A DNA stretch of 64,000 bases from Deltaproteobacteria bacterium (GTDB lineage: Bacteria; Desulfobacterota; Binatia; UTPRO1): NCBI GenBank assembly GCA_029262315.1, contig JAJCZP010000071.1, positions 1-64,000 of the forward strand, given 5' to 3'. A model generated the notes under the pieces. It saw only the letters and a program-made list of their open reading frames with translations. It did not search any database and was not told the DNA's origin. Positions 9,940-19,804 of this stretch are shown in pieces. Within the stretch, counting starts at the first letter, position 1, and each line of letters opens with the position of its first letter. The translations under genes were made by a program, and so were the position numbers.

Positions 9940-10733
9940 GTACCGGCGCCACACCACCTCGGCTCGTCGTCGAGGATCTCGTCGCCGGCTACGGCGACAC
10001 TCCCGTCCTGAACGGGATTGGGCTCACCGTCGACGCGGGCGAGATCGTCGCGGTGCTCGGAGCCACCGGCTCGGGCAAGAGCACGCTCCTGCGCTGCATT
10101 GTCGCCCTGCTCCGTCCGGAGCAGGGGCGTGTCCTGATCGGCGGGCGCGACGTCCACGGCGGACGCGACGAGCGCGACGAGATCCTGCGCGGGGTCGGGC
10201 TGGCATTCCAGGACGCCGCCCTCCTGAACTCGATGACGACCGCCGAGAACGTCGCGCTGCCGATCATCGAACATTGGGGCGCCGACGAAGACACCGCGCT
10301 CATGCTCGCACGCATGCGCCTCGCACGGGTCGGGCTAGCGCGCGCTGGCGACAAAATGCCCTCCGAACTCTCCGGCGGCATGCGCAAGCGTGCCGGGATC
10401 GCGCGCGCCATCGCCCTCGACCCGGCCCTCCTGCTCCTCGATGAGCCGTCGGCCGGACTCGACCCGACGACGGCTCGTGCCATCGACGAGCTGATTCTCG
10501 ATCTCCGGGCACGCACCGACATGGCCATCGTCGCCGTCACCCACGAGATCGCCAGTATCGACACCATCGCCGACCGTGCGGTCATGCTGGCCGAAGGCCG
10601 GATGATCGCGTCCGGCACACTGGCCGAGGTACACGGTAGCACCGACCCTCGGGTCCAGGCATTCTTTGAGCGGAGACTCGTGGACGACGGGGCCAGCAGC
10701 GGCCTGGTTGGCGAGCTGGAGTGGAAGACGTGA
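9936..10733 (+). CDS. MlaF-like ABC transporter ATPase
   Basis: Walker A GATGSGKST, signature ELSGGMRKR, LLLLDEPSAGLDP; overlaps permease by 4 nt. Confidence 0.93.
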   Translation: MSTGATPPRLVVEDLVAGYGDTPVLNGIGLTVDAGEIVAVLGATGSGKSTLLRCIVALLRPEQGRVLIGGRDVHGGRDERDEILRGVGLAFQDAALLNSMTTAENVALPIIEHWGADEDTALMLARMRLARVGLARAGDKMPSELSGGMRKRAGIARAIALDPALLLLDEPSAGLDPTTARAIDELILDLRARTDMAIVAVTHEIASIDTIADRAVMLAEGRMIASGTLAEVHGSTDPRVQAFFERRLVDDGASSGLVGELEWKT

Positions 10734-11650
10734 AGCGGCGGCAGAGCGATCTCATCCGGGTCGGAGCGTTCGTGCTCATTGCGAGCGCCGTTTTGGGCGG
10801 CGCGCTCCTGTGGATCGCGGGCTCGCGCCTCCTCCGCCCGGTCGATACGTACACCATCGTTTTCACGGACTCGGTGAGCGGCCTGAACGTCGGCTCCAAC
10901 GTCGAGTACCAGGGTGTCGTCGTAGGACGGGTCCGCGACATCGGCCTGACCAAGCACATTCCACCCGAGGTGGCGGCGGTCATCGATCTCGAGCCCGACA
11001 CTCCGGTCCGCACCGATACCGAGGCCGCGCTCGTCGGCTCGTTCGTCACCGGCCTGCAGTACATTCAACTCTATGGCGGCAGCAGCGCGGGAACAATGCT
11101 CGCGTCCGGCGGCATCATCCGCGGCAACACCACGTCGCTCGACGCGTTCCGCGATCAGGCCACCGAGATCGCCAGTCTTGCCGTCACGATCATGAGCCGG
11201 CTCGAGAAGAACGTCTTCACCGAGGAGAACAGCGAATCGCTGACCGCCGTGCTGGGAGATCTCCGCATCGTCGCCTCCGGACTGAGCAATACGATGGAAG
11301 CCTTTCAGGCCGAGAAGGCCGGACGCGATCTGGCCCTGCTCGTCGCCAAGCTGAGCGAGGTCACGGACAACGTGAATGCCGTGCTGGTAGATTTCTACGC
11401 GCGCCGTGACGACGTGTACGGCGGCTTCAAGACGACACTCGCCAACGTGGACGCGGTCGTCATCGACGCACGCGCGCTGGTCCAGGCGACTACCAGTCAG
11501 GTTGGCGGCACGGGCGGCTCGGTCGGGAGCCTGCTGCGTGAGCTCACCGCGGTCACCAACCGACTGCAAGAGACCCTCGACGTGATCCGCAGCGATCCGT
11601 CCGTCCTCCTGTGGGGCCGTACCGTCCCCGAACGCGAGTTCAATCGATGA
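10721..11650 (+). CDS. MlaD/MCE-domain substrate-binding protein
   Basis: Membrane anchor then YTIVFTDSVSGLNVGSNVEYQGVVVGRVRDIGL (MCE motif). Confidence 0.9.
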   Translation: MEDVKRRQSDLIRVGAFVLIASAVLGGALLWIAGSRLLRPVDTYTIVFTDSVSGLNVGSNVEYQGVVVGRVRDIGLTKHIPPEVAAVIDLEPDTPVRTDTEAALVGSFVTGLQYIQLYGGSSAGTMLASGGIIRGNTTSLDAFRDQATEIASLAVTIMSRLEKNVFTEENSESLTAVLGDLRIVASGLSNTMEAFQAEKAGRDLALLVAKLSEVTDNVNAVLVDFYARRDDVYGGFKTTLANVDAVVIDARALVQATTSQVGGTGGSVGSLLRELTAVTNRLQETLDVIRSDPSVLLWGRTVPEREFNR

Positions 11651-12225
11651 TGATGCACGCCCTTCGCATCGTCGCTGTCACTCTTGCCGTCGGGCTCATG
11701 GCGACAGCATGCAGCAGCGTCCGCGGCACGCCGGAGATCCGCTACTACGTCCTCGCGGTGTCCACCACCAATTCCGTCCCCCTGCCAGGACCGGTCCGGA
11801 TCGACGCGTTCTCGATCGACGATCCGTACGCCACGCGCCAACTCGCCTACCGGACATCGCCCTATCGACTCGCGTACTACAACTACCATCGCTGGGCTGG
11901 GAGCCCGGAAGGCGTCGTCGCCGCGGCGGTCCGCGAATATCTGAAGCACGGTCGCAAGGACGTCGAGGGCGCGCCGTTCGAGGTCGGGGCGCGGGTTCGA
12001 CGCCTCGAAGAGGTCGACGCCGATGCGGGCTGGAGCGGCGCGCTCACGATCGATTTCAAGGTACATCGATCTGGCGTGCTCGTCCTCGAACATGCGTACA
12101 GCGAGACCGAGCCTGCCGACGACCGCAATCCAGAAGACGTCGTCGCCGCACTCAGCCGTGCGTTGAGCGCCATTCTCCACGCGCTCGCTGCTGATCTCGC
12201 GGAGCTCGAGTCGGACGCCCCATAG
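11647..12225 (+). CDS. ABC-type transport auxiliary lipoprotein (PqiC/ABC_trans_aux-like)
   Basis: Lipoprotein signal GLMATACSS; RYYVLAV; ATGA overlap with MCE gene. Confidence 0.75.
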   Translation: MMMHALRIVAVTLAVGLMATACSSVRGTPEIRYYVLAVSTTNSVPLPGPVRIDAFSIDDPYATRQLAYRTSPYRLAYYNYHRWAGSPEGVVAAAVREYLKHGRKDVEGAPFEVGARVRRLEEVDADAGWSGALTIDFKVHRSGVLVLEHAYSETEPADDRNPEDVVAALSRALSAILHALAADLAELESDAP

Positions 12226-12293
12226 CCCCGAACTTGCTCGGGGCGGCGATCGCTTCTTGTAACTCGACGATCGGAGTATAAGGATGCGTCCGC

Positions 12294-13532
12294 ATGACGG
12301 ATCCTACCGACGACAGCCCTCCACCTGAAGAGGATTTCGCCGCACTTTTGGCGGCGAGCGAAGCCGAGGCACCGGCCCAGCGGCGCCTTGCGGCCGGGGA
12401 TGTCGTGCGTGGCCGCATCGTCGTCATCGATAAGGACAACGCCTTCGTCGCTCTCGGCGCGAAGTCCGAGGGCGTGATCGACCTCAGCGAGTTTCGCGAC
12501 CCTGACACGGGCGAGCTGAAGATCGCCGTCGGCGATCAACTCGAGGCGACGGTCACCGACGATGGCAGCCGCTCCGGGTCCATCATCCTCAAGCGCACGC
12601 TGGGACGCGGCGCGCATCTCCCGGGCGAACTCGAGCAGGCCTATGAGCACGGTCTTCCCGTCGAAGGCTTGGTGTCGGGACAGAACAAGGGCGGATTCGA
12701 TGTGCAGATCGCGGGGCAGCGCGCCTTCTGCCCGGCCTCGCAGATCGACATGCGCCGCGGCGAGCCGACGAGCTACGTTGGTCAGCGCCTCCAGTTTCAA
12801 ATCACTAAGGTCGAGGGCGGCGGACGCAACATCGTCGTCTCGCGCCGGCAGCTCCTCGAAGCCGAAGCCGCCAAGCTCGCCGCTAGCACCTGGGAGCGAT
12901 TGCGGGTCGGCGAAGTGACCCGCGGTACCGTGAGCCAGCTCCGTGACTTCGGCGCCTTCGTCGATCTCGGAGGCGTCGAAGGACTCATCCACATCAGCGA
13001 ACTCGGCCACGGCCGCTCGCAGCACCCGTCCGACATCGTGCAGATCGGACAGGAGGTCGAAGCCCAGGTCGTGAAACTCGATCCGCCGGGCGAGGGGCAA
13101 CGCGGCAAGATCGGGCTCTCGCTCCGCGCGCTGATCCCAGATCCCTGGACGACCGCGGCTGCGGAATACCCGGCCGGAACGACGGTCCGCGGCACGGTGC
13201 GGAAGATCGAATCCTTCGGGGCCTTCGTCGAAATCGCGCCGGGGATCGATGGGCTCGTCCACGTCTCCCGGATGGCAGTCGGTCAGCGTGTACAACACCC
13301 GAAGAACGTCGTCAGTGTCGGCGACGACATCGAGGTCACGGTCCTCTCGGTCGACACCGAAAAGCGCCGTATCGCCCTCTCCATGATCGAGGCCGCCCAG
13401 CGCGAGCAGGCCTCCGCCGACGCTGCCGAACGCCAGGAAACCCGATCCGCCATCGCGAAATCCAGCGACACGCGCGGTCTCGGCACCTTCGGCGACCTCC
13501 TCGCCGCCTCCCGCGACAAGCCGAAACGCTAA
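12294..13532 (+). CDS. S1 RNA-binding domain protein (ribosomal protein S1-like, four S1 repeats)
   Basis: Four repeats, e.g. GEVTRGTVSQLRDFGAFVDLGGVEGLIHISELG and GTTVRGTVRKIESFGAFVEIAPGIDGLVHVSRM. Confidence 0.9.
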   Translation: MTDPTDDSPPPEEDFAALLAASEAEAPAQRRLAAGDVVRGRIVVIDKDNAFVALGAKSEGVIDLSEFRDPDTGELKIAVGDQLEATVTDDGSRSGSIILKRTLGRGAHLPGELEQAYEHGLPVEGLVSGQNKGGFDVQIAGQRAFCPASQIDMRRGEPTSYVGQRLQFQITKVEGGGRNIVVSRRQLLEAEAAKLAASTWERLRVGEVTRGTVSQLRDFGAFVDLGGVEGLIHISELGHGRSQHPSDIVQIGQEVEAQVVKLDPPGEGQRGKIGLSLRALIPDPWTTAAAEYPAGTTVRGTVRKIESFGAFVEIAPGIDGLVHVSRMAVGQRVQHPKNVVSVGDDIEVTVLSVDTEKRRIALSMIEAAQREQASADAAERQETRSAIAKSSDTRGLGTFGDLLAASRDKPKR

Positions 13533-13577
13533 CGACCTCGCGAGCCGTTCATGCTCGCGCGCTCGCCCGCGGACTTG

Positions 13578-14663
13578 TCACGCTTGCTGCAGTGCGCGCA
13601 CGAGCCACTCGACGCGATCGTTTCCCCAGAAGCGTTGGTCTTCCCAGATGAAGAAGGGAAAGCCGAAGACGCCGTCGGCCTCGGCTTCGGCGTTGCTCTG
13701 CTCGATGGCCCGTTCGTGGTCGGCCTCGCCGAGTGCCATCAGAAAGGTCTCGCGATCGAGCCCCGCCTCGACGGCGACATCGGCCAGGGTGTTATCGTCC
13801 GCGATGTCGCGTCCCATGAGCCACCGCGCCCGGTACACACCGTCGTGATAGGCACGTTCGGCACCGAGCGCACGGGCGGCGAAAAAGCCGAGGCAGGCGC
13901 GCTTCGAGTCGGCGAATGGTCCGGGATTCAGCGCCAGGCCATAGGCATCGGCGAAGCGTGCGACGTCTTCGAAGAGGTATTTGAAACGTGGCGTGGTGAA
14001 ATCCGGGGCACCGCCGCCCGTGCGCGGTGAGTAGACGGGCTTGTACTCCAGCGCCGCATCGACGGACGCAAGTTCCCGTGCGAGTCGCTGACTTGCGAGA
14101 AAGGCGTACGGGCTGTTGTAGGCGAAGTAGAATTTGATCTTTCGACCCATAGTGTCCTCCAACGGTAGTGTTCCCTGTGCGGCCTCGCGCTCGTCGACTG
14201 CAAGCGCGAAACCACGGAGATATCCGACGTACGGCTCGGGAAGTGCGTACTCGCGCGCGCCGGCGAGCAAGAGCCCCATGTATCGCGCCGACGGTCGACG
14301 GCCATCTCGGCTCCGCCCGGAGCAGTAGGTAAAGGCGGAGACGCGCGCGCCTTCGGCGGTAACGACCTCGATCGACACGCGCTCGTACGCGCCGCCCGGC
14401 ACGCCCTCGGTGCGATCGAGACGATCGAATTCGCTAGCCGTGAGCTGATAGAGCACGCCCCAGACATGCGCCGTGGGATCCACGACGACGTTGGCAACGC
14501 CGCGCTCGCCGTCCCCGATGGCGAGATCGAAGGCGAGGCGATAGCCGCCGAGTCGTCCCGTCTGCACCGCCAGCGGTTGCATCTGGCGGAGTCCGAGGAA
14601 GGTCTTGCGGCACATGTTGCTGCCGTAGCCAAAGTACCAGAGCGGCTGAGCATCGTTCGGCAT
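13578..14663 (-). CDS. Fusion: gamma-glutamylcyclotransferase-like domain + DsbA-family 2-hydroxychromene-2-carboxylate isomerase-like domain
   Basis: N-term WYFGYGSNM (GGCT fold); C-term GRKIKFYFAYNSPYAFLASQRL...FGFPFFIWEDQRFWGNDR (DsbA/kappa-GST). Internal GGAGGACACT-ATG at 14150. Confidence 0.85.
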   Translation of the reverse strand: MPNDAQPLWYFGYGSNMCRKTFLGLRQMQPLAVQTGRLGGYRLAFDLAIGDGERGVANVVVDPTAHVWGVLYQLTASEFDRLDRTEGVPGGAYERVSIEVVTAEGARVSAFTYCSGRSRDGRRPSARYMGLLLAGAREYALPEPYVGYLRGFALAVDEREAAQGTLPLEDTMGRKIKFYFAYNSPYAFLASQRLARELASVDAALEYKPVYSPRTGGGAPDFTTPRFKYLFEDVARFADAYGLALNPGPFADSKRACLGFFAARALGAERAYHDGVYRARWLMGRDIADDNTLADVAVEAGLDRETFLMALGEADHERAIEQSNAEAEADGVFGFPFFIWEDQRFWGNDRVEWLVRALQQA

Positions 14664-14699
14664 GCGCTGGCATGGTCCTTCCTCGGACGCCGAGTTCAG

Positions 14700-15347
14700 T
14701 CAAAGGCGCGCCGCGCGGTGTGCGATTGCCCGCAGCATCTCGCGACGAATCCATCCGCTCGCCGGCTTGATGAGACCCCAGTAGAGCGTAAACCTCCGGC
14801 GGGCCGCGTCGTCGACACATGCGACCCGCGTCTCGGTCACGAGCAGCGAGCGCCGCGGACCGAGCGGTTGCACGCGGAGCCCCATCACAGCCTTGCACGC
14901 ACCGGGCACCGCATACGCCCGGAGGGCCGCCAGGTCGGGCACGACATCGAGGGCCGACGGTTCGTACACGCTCCAGAACCGCCCGGCGACTCCAAAGACG
15001 ATCTCGCTTCCCGGACGCTCGGCCATCCTGCGGAATCCATCGCTCTCGAGCGCTTCCCGAAAGCTTTTCGTGCCGTCTCCTGGCGTGAACCCGCGCAGCC
15101 GGAAGAGGAGTCGCGTGACCCAGCTGCTATCCACGGTCGGCTTGTACTGTTCGATGGCCTGGACGACCCGCGCCGCTGGAGCGCCAATCGCTACCTCGTG
15201 TCGACTCTGGAAATCGTACACGGGCATCACGTCATCGAGCGCACTCGGGAGCTCGATGTCCGCGGAGTCCGCGGAAACACGAGTGGCGGAGTCCACGGAA
15301 GCGCGGGTGCCGGCGGACGTCAGGTCCGATCCCGTGGAGGTACTCAC
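14700..15347 (-). CDS. Hypothetical protein, possibly SRPBCC-like
   Basis: GTG start at 15347 preceded by GGGGAGG and overlapping upstream stop (GTGA). Confidence 0.55.
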   Translation of the reverse strand: MSTSTGSDLTSAGTRASVDSATRVSADSADIELPSALDDVMPVYDFQSRHEVAIGAPAARVVQAIEQYKPTVDSSWVTRLLFRLRGFTPGDGTKSFREALESDGFRRMAERPGSEIVFGVAGRFWSVYEPSALDVVPDLAALRAYAVPGACKAVMGLRVQPLGPRRSLLVTETRVACVDDAARRRFTLYWGLIKPASGWIRREMLRAIAHRAARL

Positions 15348-16153
15348 GCCGCACCTCCCCTGGCGGGCGCCGACCGCGCGATGCCCGCGGCGTGCCGGCG
15401 CTTGCGGCGCCAGCTCTGCAATGTCGCGAGCAACGCCCCTCCAAGAAGCGCCCCGATCACCCAGGCTCCTCCATGCGCAAACATCTCCGCGTGCACGAGA
15501 CGGAGCGCGACGGTTGCGACGAGACCCCACAGGAACATCGGCACCGCGAAATCTCCAGCGGCGAGCCGCTGCCGGCCAGACAACAGCGCGGCAAACGGCA
15601 CCAGCGAGGTCGAGGCGAGATAGGCCCGATACGGCTCGCCGCGACGGGCAAGGAGCTTCTGGTCTTGATGGCGCGCACCCACGATGGCCAGTACCGCGAA
15701 ACCTCCCATGAAGATCGCCCCAACCAGCTTGGTCGCGAGCAGCAGGTGCGCCAGTGCGAGTAGGGCCGTCCCGACGAAGAACGAATGACGGGTGACCTTC
15801 TCAATGCCGCGCGGGCTTCTGATCGGCTGATCGAAGAGCGCCATCGGTGTGCGCGGATAGACCCCGAGTCCGGCGCCCGCGAGCACGACACCGCAGGTGA
15901 TGACCGCCATGAGGAGCCACCGCGCCGGCTCGCTTGCCCCGAGCGCCAGCCCGGCAGGGCCCTCGAAACGGTGCGCAGCGTAGTACGCCACCAGGATCGC
16001 GAATGTCACCGACGCCACGACGGAGTAGAGGACGAAAAACCCGTGTGCGCCGAGCCGATCCACGAGCACGCCGCGCACCTGCCGCGTGGCCAGCCCAACG
16101 TGCGTCCCGAAGAACATCAACCAGAGAAACGTAACGACGAGTGGAGCCTCCAT
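15344..16153 (-). CDS. NnrU-like integral membrane protein
   Basis: Multi-TM, MFFGTHVGLATRQVRGVLVDRLGAHGFFVLYSVVA, RHSFFVGTALLALAHLL. Confidence 0.7.
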   Translation of the reverse strand: MEAPLVVTFLWLMFFGTHVGLATRQVRGVLVDRLGAHGFFVLYSVVASVTFAILVAYYAAHRFEGPAGLALGASEPARWLLMAVITCGVVLAGAGLGVYPRTPMALFDQPIRSPRGIEKVTRHSFFVGTALLALAHLLLATKLVGAIFMGGFAVLAIVGARHQDQKLLARRGEPYRAYLASTSLVPFAALLSGRQRLAAGDFAVPMFLWGLVATVALRLVHAEMFAHGGAWVIGALLGGALLATLQSWRRKRRHAAGIARSAPARGGAA

Positions 16154-16178
16154 TGAGACACTCCCTTCCGCGTACCGT

Positions 16179-16730
16179 TCAACGCCGCTGCCGCCCCCGC
16201 GCCGCCCCGAGTGGTACGACATTCTGTAAGGTTTCCGCATCGACCGGCTTGCCTTGGGTGAAGGAGCCGATGACACCGTCGACCGCGATGAAATAGAGCT
16301 TGAGGACACCGACGCGCGTCGTGATGAACGCCGCCGCCTCGCTGCCAGGCGCGTCGCGTCGGCCGCCATCTTCGGTGGCGGCGCGCTCGGTCTCGGCGAT
16401 CGTAGCGAGCACCTGCCGTACGGTCCACCGGAACCGGCGCTCCATGATCTCCGTCATCACGCGCCAGAAGTTGGTGGCCGCCGCGTAGTGGTCCTTCCTG
16501 GAACCGGGCACGCTCACGCGCCTGACCAGATGCCACTCGACCAGGCCGCGAATGTTTACCGAGACGTTGCTCTTGCTCTGTTGCAGCTCACTCGCAATCT
16601 CCTCGAGCGGGAGCGGGTCCGAGTGCAGATAAAGCAGTGCGAAGATGCGGCCCTGTATCTGGCCGAGGACGCCAGAGGTTGCCGCCGCGGTGCCGATGCC
16701 ATCGACGAAGATCGCTGTCGTTCGGTCCAT
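16179..16730 (-). CDS. GbsR/MarR-type transcriptional regulator
   Basis: GRIFALLYLHSDPLPLEEIASELQQSKSNVSVNIRGLVEWHLVRRVSVPGSRKDHYAA winged-helix. Confidence 0.85.
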   Translation of the reverse strand: MDRTTAIFVDGIGTAAATSGVLGQIQGRIFALLYLHSDPLPLEEIASELQQSKSNVSVNIRGLVEWHLVRRVSVPGSRKDHYAAATNFWRVMTEIMERRFRWTVRQVLATIAETERAATEDGGRRDAPGSEAAAFITTRVGVLKLYFIAVDGVIGSFTQGKPVDAETLQNVVPLGAARGRQRR

Positions 16731-16827
16731 GCCTTCTCCTTTACGATCTCTACGTTCTGTGTGTTTAGTTTATTCTGCATGTTCAGTCAATCCCGTGATC
16801 TCTGAATCTACGAGAGGAACTCCCCTC

Positions 16828-17742
16828 ATGCGTTGCGCGGATATCCGGGTTAGAAGAGCGCCGATGACGCCGATCGTGGTCCTGGCCCTCTGGCTCGGGT
16901 TCGGACTCGCCAACGCGCAGGCCGCCGACGTCCGCCCCTGCGAGTGCGAGAACTTTCCCGCGGAGGTGGCCCGCGCGCAGGAGATCTTCGAGAGTCGCGG
17001 CGTGGGTGCCACCCTCCCGCTCACCGAGGCGGCGCGCCGGCAGTTCGCTGTCCGCGTAGACCAGGCGTATGTCCTCGCTGCCTGCCTGGTCGCGTGCCAC
17101 GGGGCGCCCGAGCACGAGCGCAACCATGCGCGTCGGATCCTGGCCGCGACGGCGTACAAGAGCCGAGACATCGGGATCGCCGAAGCGGAGGTGAAGCGGC
17201 GGCTCGGACAGGCCGAGCACGAAATGGAACAGTGCCTCGCACTCGAGCCGCACGACCCGGAGTGCATCACATGGCACGCCAGCACGCGCGGGCGCCTGGC
17301 CGAATACTCGTGGAGTCCCCTTCTCATCACTCTACCGCACTCGCTCCTCGACGAGTTCCGCGCCGCACGTGCGGATCTCGCGCCGGGACTCGATCTTCGC
17401 GATGGCGCCGCCACGCGCGGCGAGGCGTCGATCCTCCTCAAAGCGCCCTCGCTCCTCGGCGGAGATCGTGCCGCGGCGCGCGCGCTCATGGAGGCTGCGT
17501 CCGCCGTCCCGCGCTTCCCCTGCTCGATTACGAACCGGGTCCTTCTTGCCGAGACACGCACTTTGACGGGCGAGGTCAACCGCGGCTTGGCCGAACTCCG
17601 CGCGACGGTGGCCGACGGGTTGCCGAACTGTGCCCGGCAGCGATACGAGAACCTGTCGGCCCTGGAGGACGCACAGCGGTGCCTGCTGCGCGTCGAGGCC
17701 GATCCGACCCTCGCCATGACGTGGCCACATGAGTGTGAATGA
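16828..17742 (+). CDS. Secreted hypothetical protein (TRAP TatT-like/TPR-like)
   Basis: Signal-like [22 protein letters not shown]; Cys-containing helical repeats. Confidence 0.5.
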   Translation: MRCADIRVRRAPMTPIVVLALWLGFGLANAQAADVRPCECENFPAEVARAQEIFESRGVGATLPLTEAARRQFAVRVDQAYVLAACLVACHGAPEHERNHARRILAATAYKSRDIGIAEAEVKRRLGQAEHEMEQCLALEPHDPECITWHASTRGRLAEYSWSPLLITLPHSLLDEFRAARADLAPGLDLRDGAATRGEASILLKAPSLLGGDRAAARALMEAASAVPRFPCSITNRVLLAETRTLTGEVNRGLAELRATVADGLPNCARQRYENLSALEDAQRCLLRVEADPTLAMTWPHECE

Positions 17743-18238
17743 CGAACACGAACGAGAGGAAAGGACGACCAACGTGACGCACGTGGAGATCTTCACCGAC
17801 GGAGCATGCCTCGGAAACCCCGGCCCTGGCGGCTGGGCTGCCATCGTGGTCGAGGGCGACCGACGCCGCGAGATCACCGGCTACGAAGCAGCCACCACCA
17901 ACAACCGCATGGAGATGCAGGCGGCGCTCGAGGGGCTACGCGCGCTCGCCGAAGGCGCCCGGGTCGATCTCTTCACCGACTCGCAGTACCTGAGCAAGGG
18001 CATGAAGGAATGGTTGCCCAAGTGGAAGCGCAACAACTGGCGGACGGCGGCCAAGCAACCCGTGAAGAACGTGGATCTCTGGGAGCAACTCGATGGCGTA
18101 GCCGCGGCGCATGACGTCCGCTGGCACTGGATTCGGGGTCACGATGGCCATGTCGAGAACGAACGCTGCGATACGCTCGCCAACGACGCCATCCGTGAGC
18201 GGGGCCCCGTGAGCGGCACGAGCAAGGAGCGCGCATGA
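17729..18238 (+). CDS. rnhA: Ribonuclease HI
   Basis: [77 protein letters not shown]. Confidence 0.97.
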   Translation: MSVNDEHEREERTTNVTHVEIFTDGACLGNPGPGGWAAIVVEGDRRREITGYEAATTNNRMEMQAALEGLRALAEGARVDLFTDSQYLSKGMKEWLPKWKRNNWRTAAKQPVKNVDLWEQLDGVAAAHDVRWHWIRGHDGHVENERCDTLANDAIRERGPVSGTSKERA

Positions 18239-18888
18239 CACTTTCCCTCGATCTCTACTGGTCGTTTCGCAGCCCGTATTCCTATCTCGCCACGCCGCGC
18301 ATCGTCGCCCTCGCCGCTACCTACGATGTGGATATCCACGTGCGGCCGGTCATGCCGCTGGCAGTTCGCGATCCCAACTTCTTCGACAAGGTCAATCCAC
18401 TGTGGCCGCCGTACCTGCTGCGCGATACCTGGCGCATCGCCGAGAAGGAAGGCATCGACTACGGCTGGCCACGACCGGATCCCATCGTCCAGGACTTCGC
18501 CACCCGCACCATTGCGCCTGAGCAGCCCTACATCTGGCGTCTCGTACGTCTGGGCGCGGCCGCGGCGCTCGCTGGCCGGGGCCTCCCGTTCATCAGTGAG
18601 GTGTCGCAGGTCATCTTCAACGGCAAGATCGACGGGTGGGATCAGGGCACCCACCTCGCCGACGCGACCACGCGGGCGGGCCTCGACCTGGCGACGCTCG
18701 ATCGCGACATCACGACCGACCCGGCACGCTACGACGCCATCGTCGAAGAAAACCAACACGCCCTCGAAGCCGCGGGCCACTGGGGCGTGCCGACGATCGT
18801 CTTCGACGGCGAGCCGTTCTTCGGCCAGGACCGCCTCGACCTCCTCGTCTGGCGTCTGCAACAGCACGGCCTGGCCCGCCGGACGTGA
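18235..18888 (+). CDS. 2-hydroxychromene-2-carboxylate isomerase/DsbA-family (kappa GST-like) protein
   Basis: [22 protein letters not shown] ... [23 protein letters not shown]. Confidence 0.88.
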   Translation: MTLSLDLYWSFRSPYSYLATPRIVALAATYDVDIHVRPVMPLAVRDPNFFDKVNPLWPPYLLRDTWRIAEKEGIDYGWPRPDPIVQDFATRTIAPEQPYIWRLVRLGAAAALAGRGLPFISEVSQVIFNGKIDGWDQGTHLADATTRAGLDLATLDRDITTDPARYDAIVEENQHALEAAGHWGVPTIVFDGEPFFGQDRLDLLVWRLQQHGLARRT

Positions 18889-18937
18889 CATCTGACCGTC
18901 CGGACGCTATTGACGGCCGTCCACTCGGGAGACACCT

Positions 18938-19804
18938 GTGAGCACGCCTTCATCCCATCCACCCATCACCGTCATCGGCTACGGCTCGTTGATGAGCGGC
19001 CTCGGCCTGGCGCGCTTCGGCACCCTGGCCGTGACCGGGATCGGACGCGTGCGCCTGCACGGCTGCACGCGCGGCTTCGGCAAGTTTTCGATGTACGGCG
19101 ATCGCTTCGCCATGATCGTCGAGGCCACGGCGCCCACCGCGCCGCTCCGTGCCGAGACGATCGCGGCATCCAACGAGGACCACACTGGCGTCGAGGCACT
19201 CGCGCTCACGGTCGCGCTCCCGGAGTTCATCGCCATTGCGGCCCGCGAAGGCTACGCCTCGGACGCCTGCTGGGCGCTCGCGCGCCAAGCCGAAGGTGCC
19301 GGCCGTGACCTCGCGCAGCACCTGTGGGCGCTCCTCGAACAGGCGGCCTTCGATCAGGTTGCCTACCGGCGCGTGCTGTTCGCCGCCACCGGGTACACCT
19401 CACCGCACTACATCCCACACCCGGTCGCCACGGACGGCGCACCGGCCATCGCCTTTCTCGCTCCGGGCACCGAAGGCAGTGGCGCGGATCATGTCGTACC
19501 AATCCGCGTGCAGAGCACCGTGACACGCGTCCTGTCCCTCCCGGAAGTGTGGCGGATCAAACCGAACGCCGATCAGCTCGACTACATCACCATGTGCCTA
19601 CTCGGCGAAGTTCACGGCGTCAGCCTCGCCGACGTGTATGGCAATCTGGCGGACAACCTTCCGCTGCTGAACCGCGTGCGCGAACGCGTCGTCGAGGAAG
19701 CGCCGACGGAGCCAGAGCGCTTCCGTGCGATGCTGAAACTCAGTGCGGAGACCTACGCCGCCCAGTTGCCGCCGCGCACTCGACGCTCGCTGGTGTTGGC
19801 CTGA
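18938..19804 (+). CDS. Gamma-glutamylcyclotransferase-like protein
   Basis: GYGSLMSGLGL N-terminal motif, GCTRGFGKFS; otherwise divergent. Confidence 0.6.
   Translation: MSTPSSHPPITVIGYGSLMSGLGLARFGTLAVTGIGRVRLHGCTRGFGKFSMYGDRFAMIVEATAPTAPLRAETIAASNEDHTGVEALALTVALPEFIAIAAREGYASDACWALARQAEGAGRDLAQHLWALLEQAAFDQVAYRRVLFAATGYTSPHYIPHPVATDGAPAIAFLAPGTEGSGADHVVPIRVQSTVTRVLSLPEVWRIKPNADQLDYITMCLLGEVHGVSLADVYGNLADNLPLLNRVRERVVEEAPTEPERFRAMLKLSAETYAAQLPPRTRRSLVLA

Noticed and set aside
9989-11569. 526-aa minus-strand ORF over the Mla genes
   Set aside because: Opposite well-supported MlaF/MlaD genes; low-complexity Arg/Ser composition.
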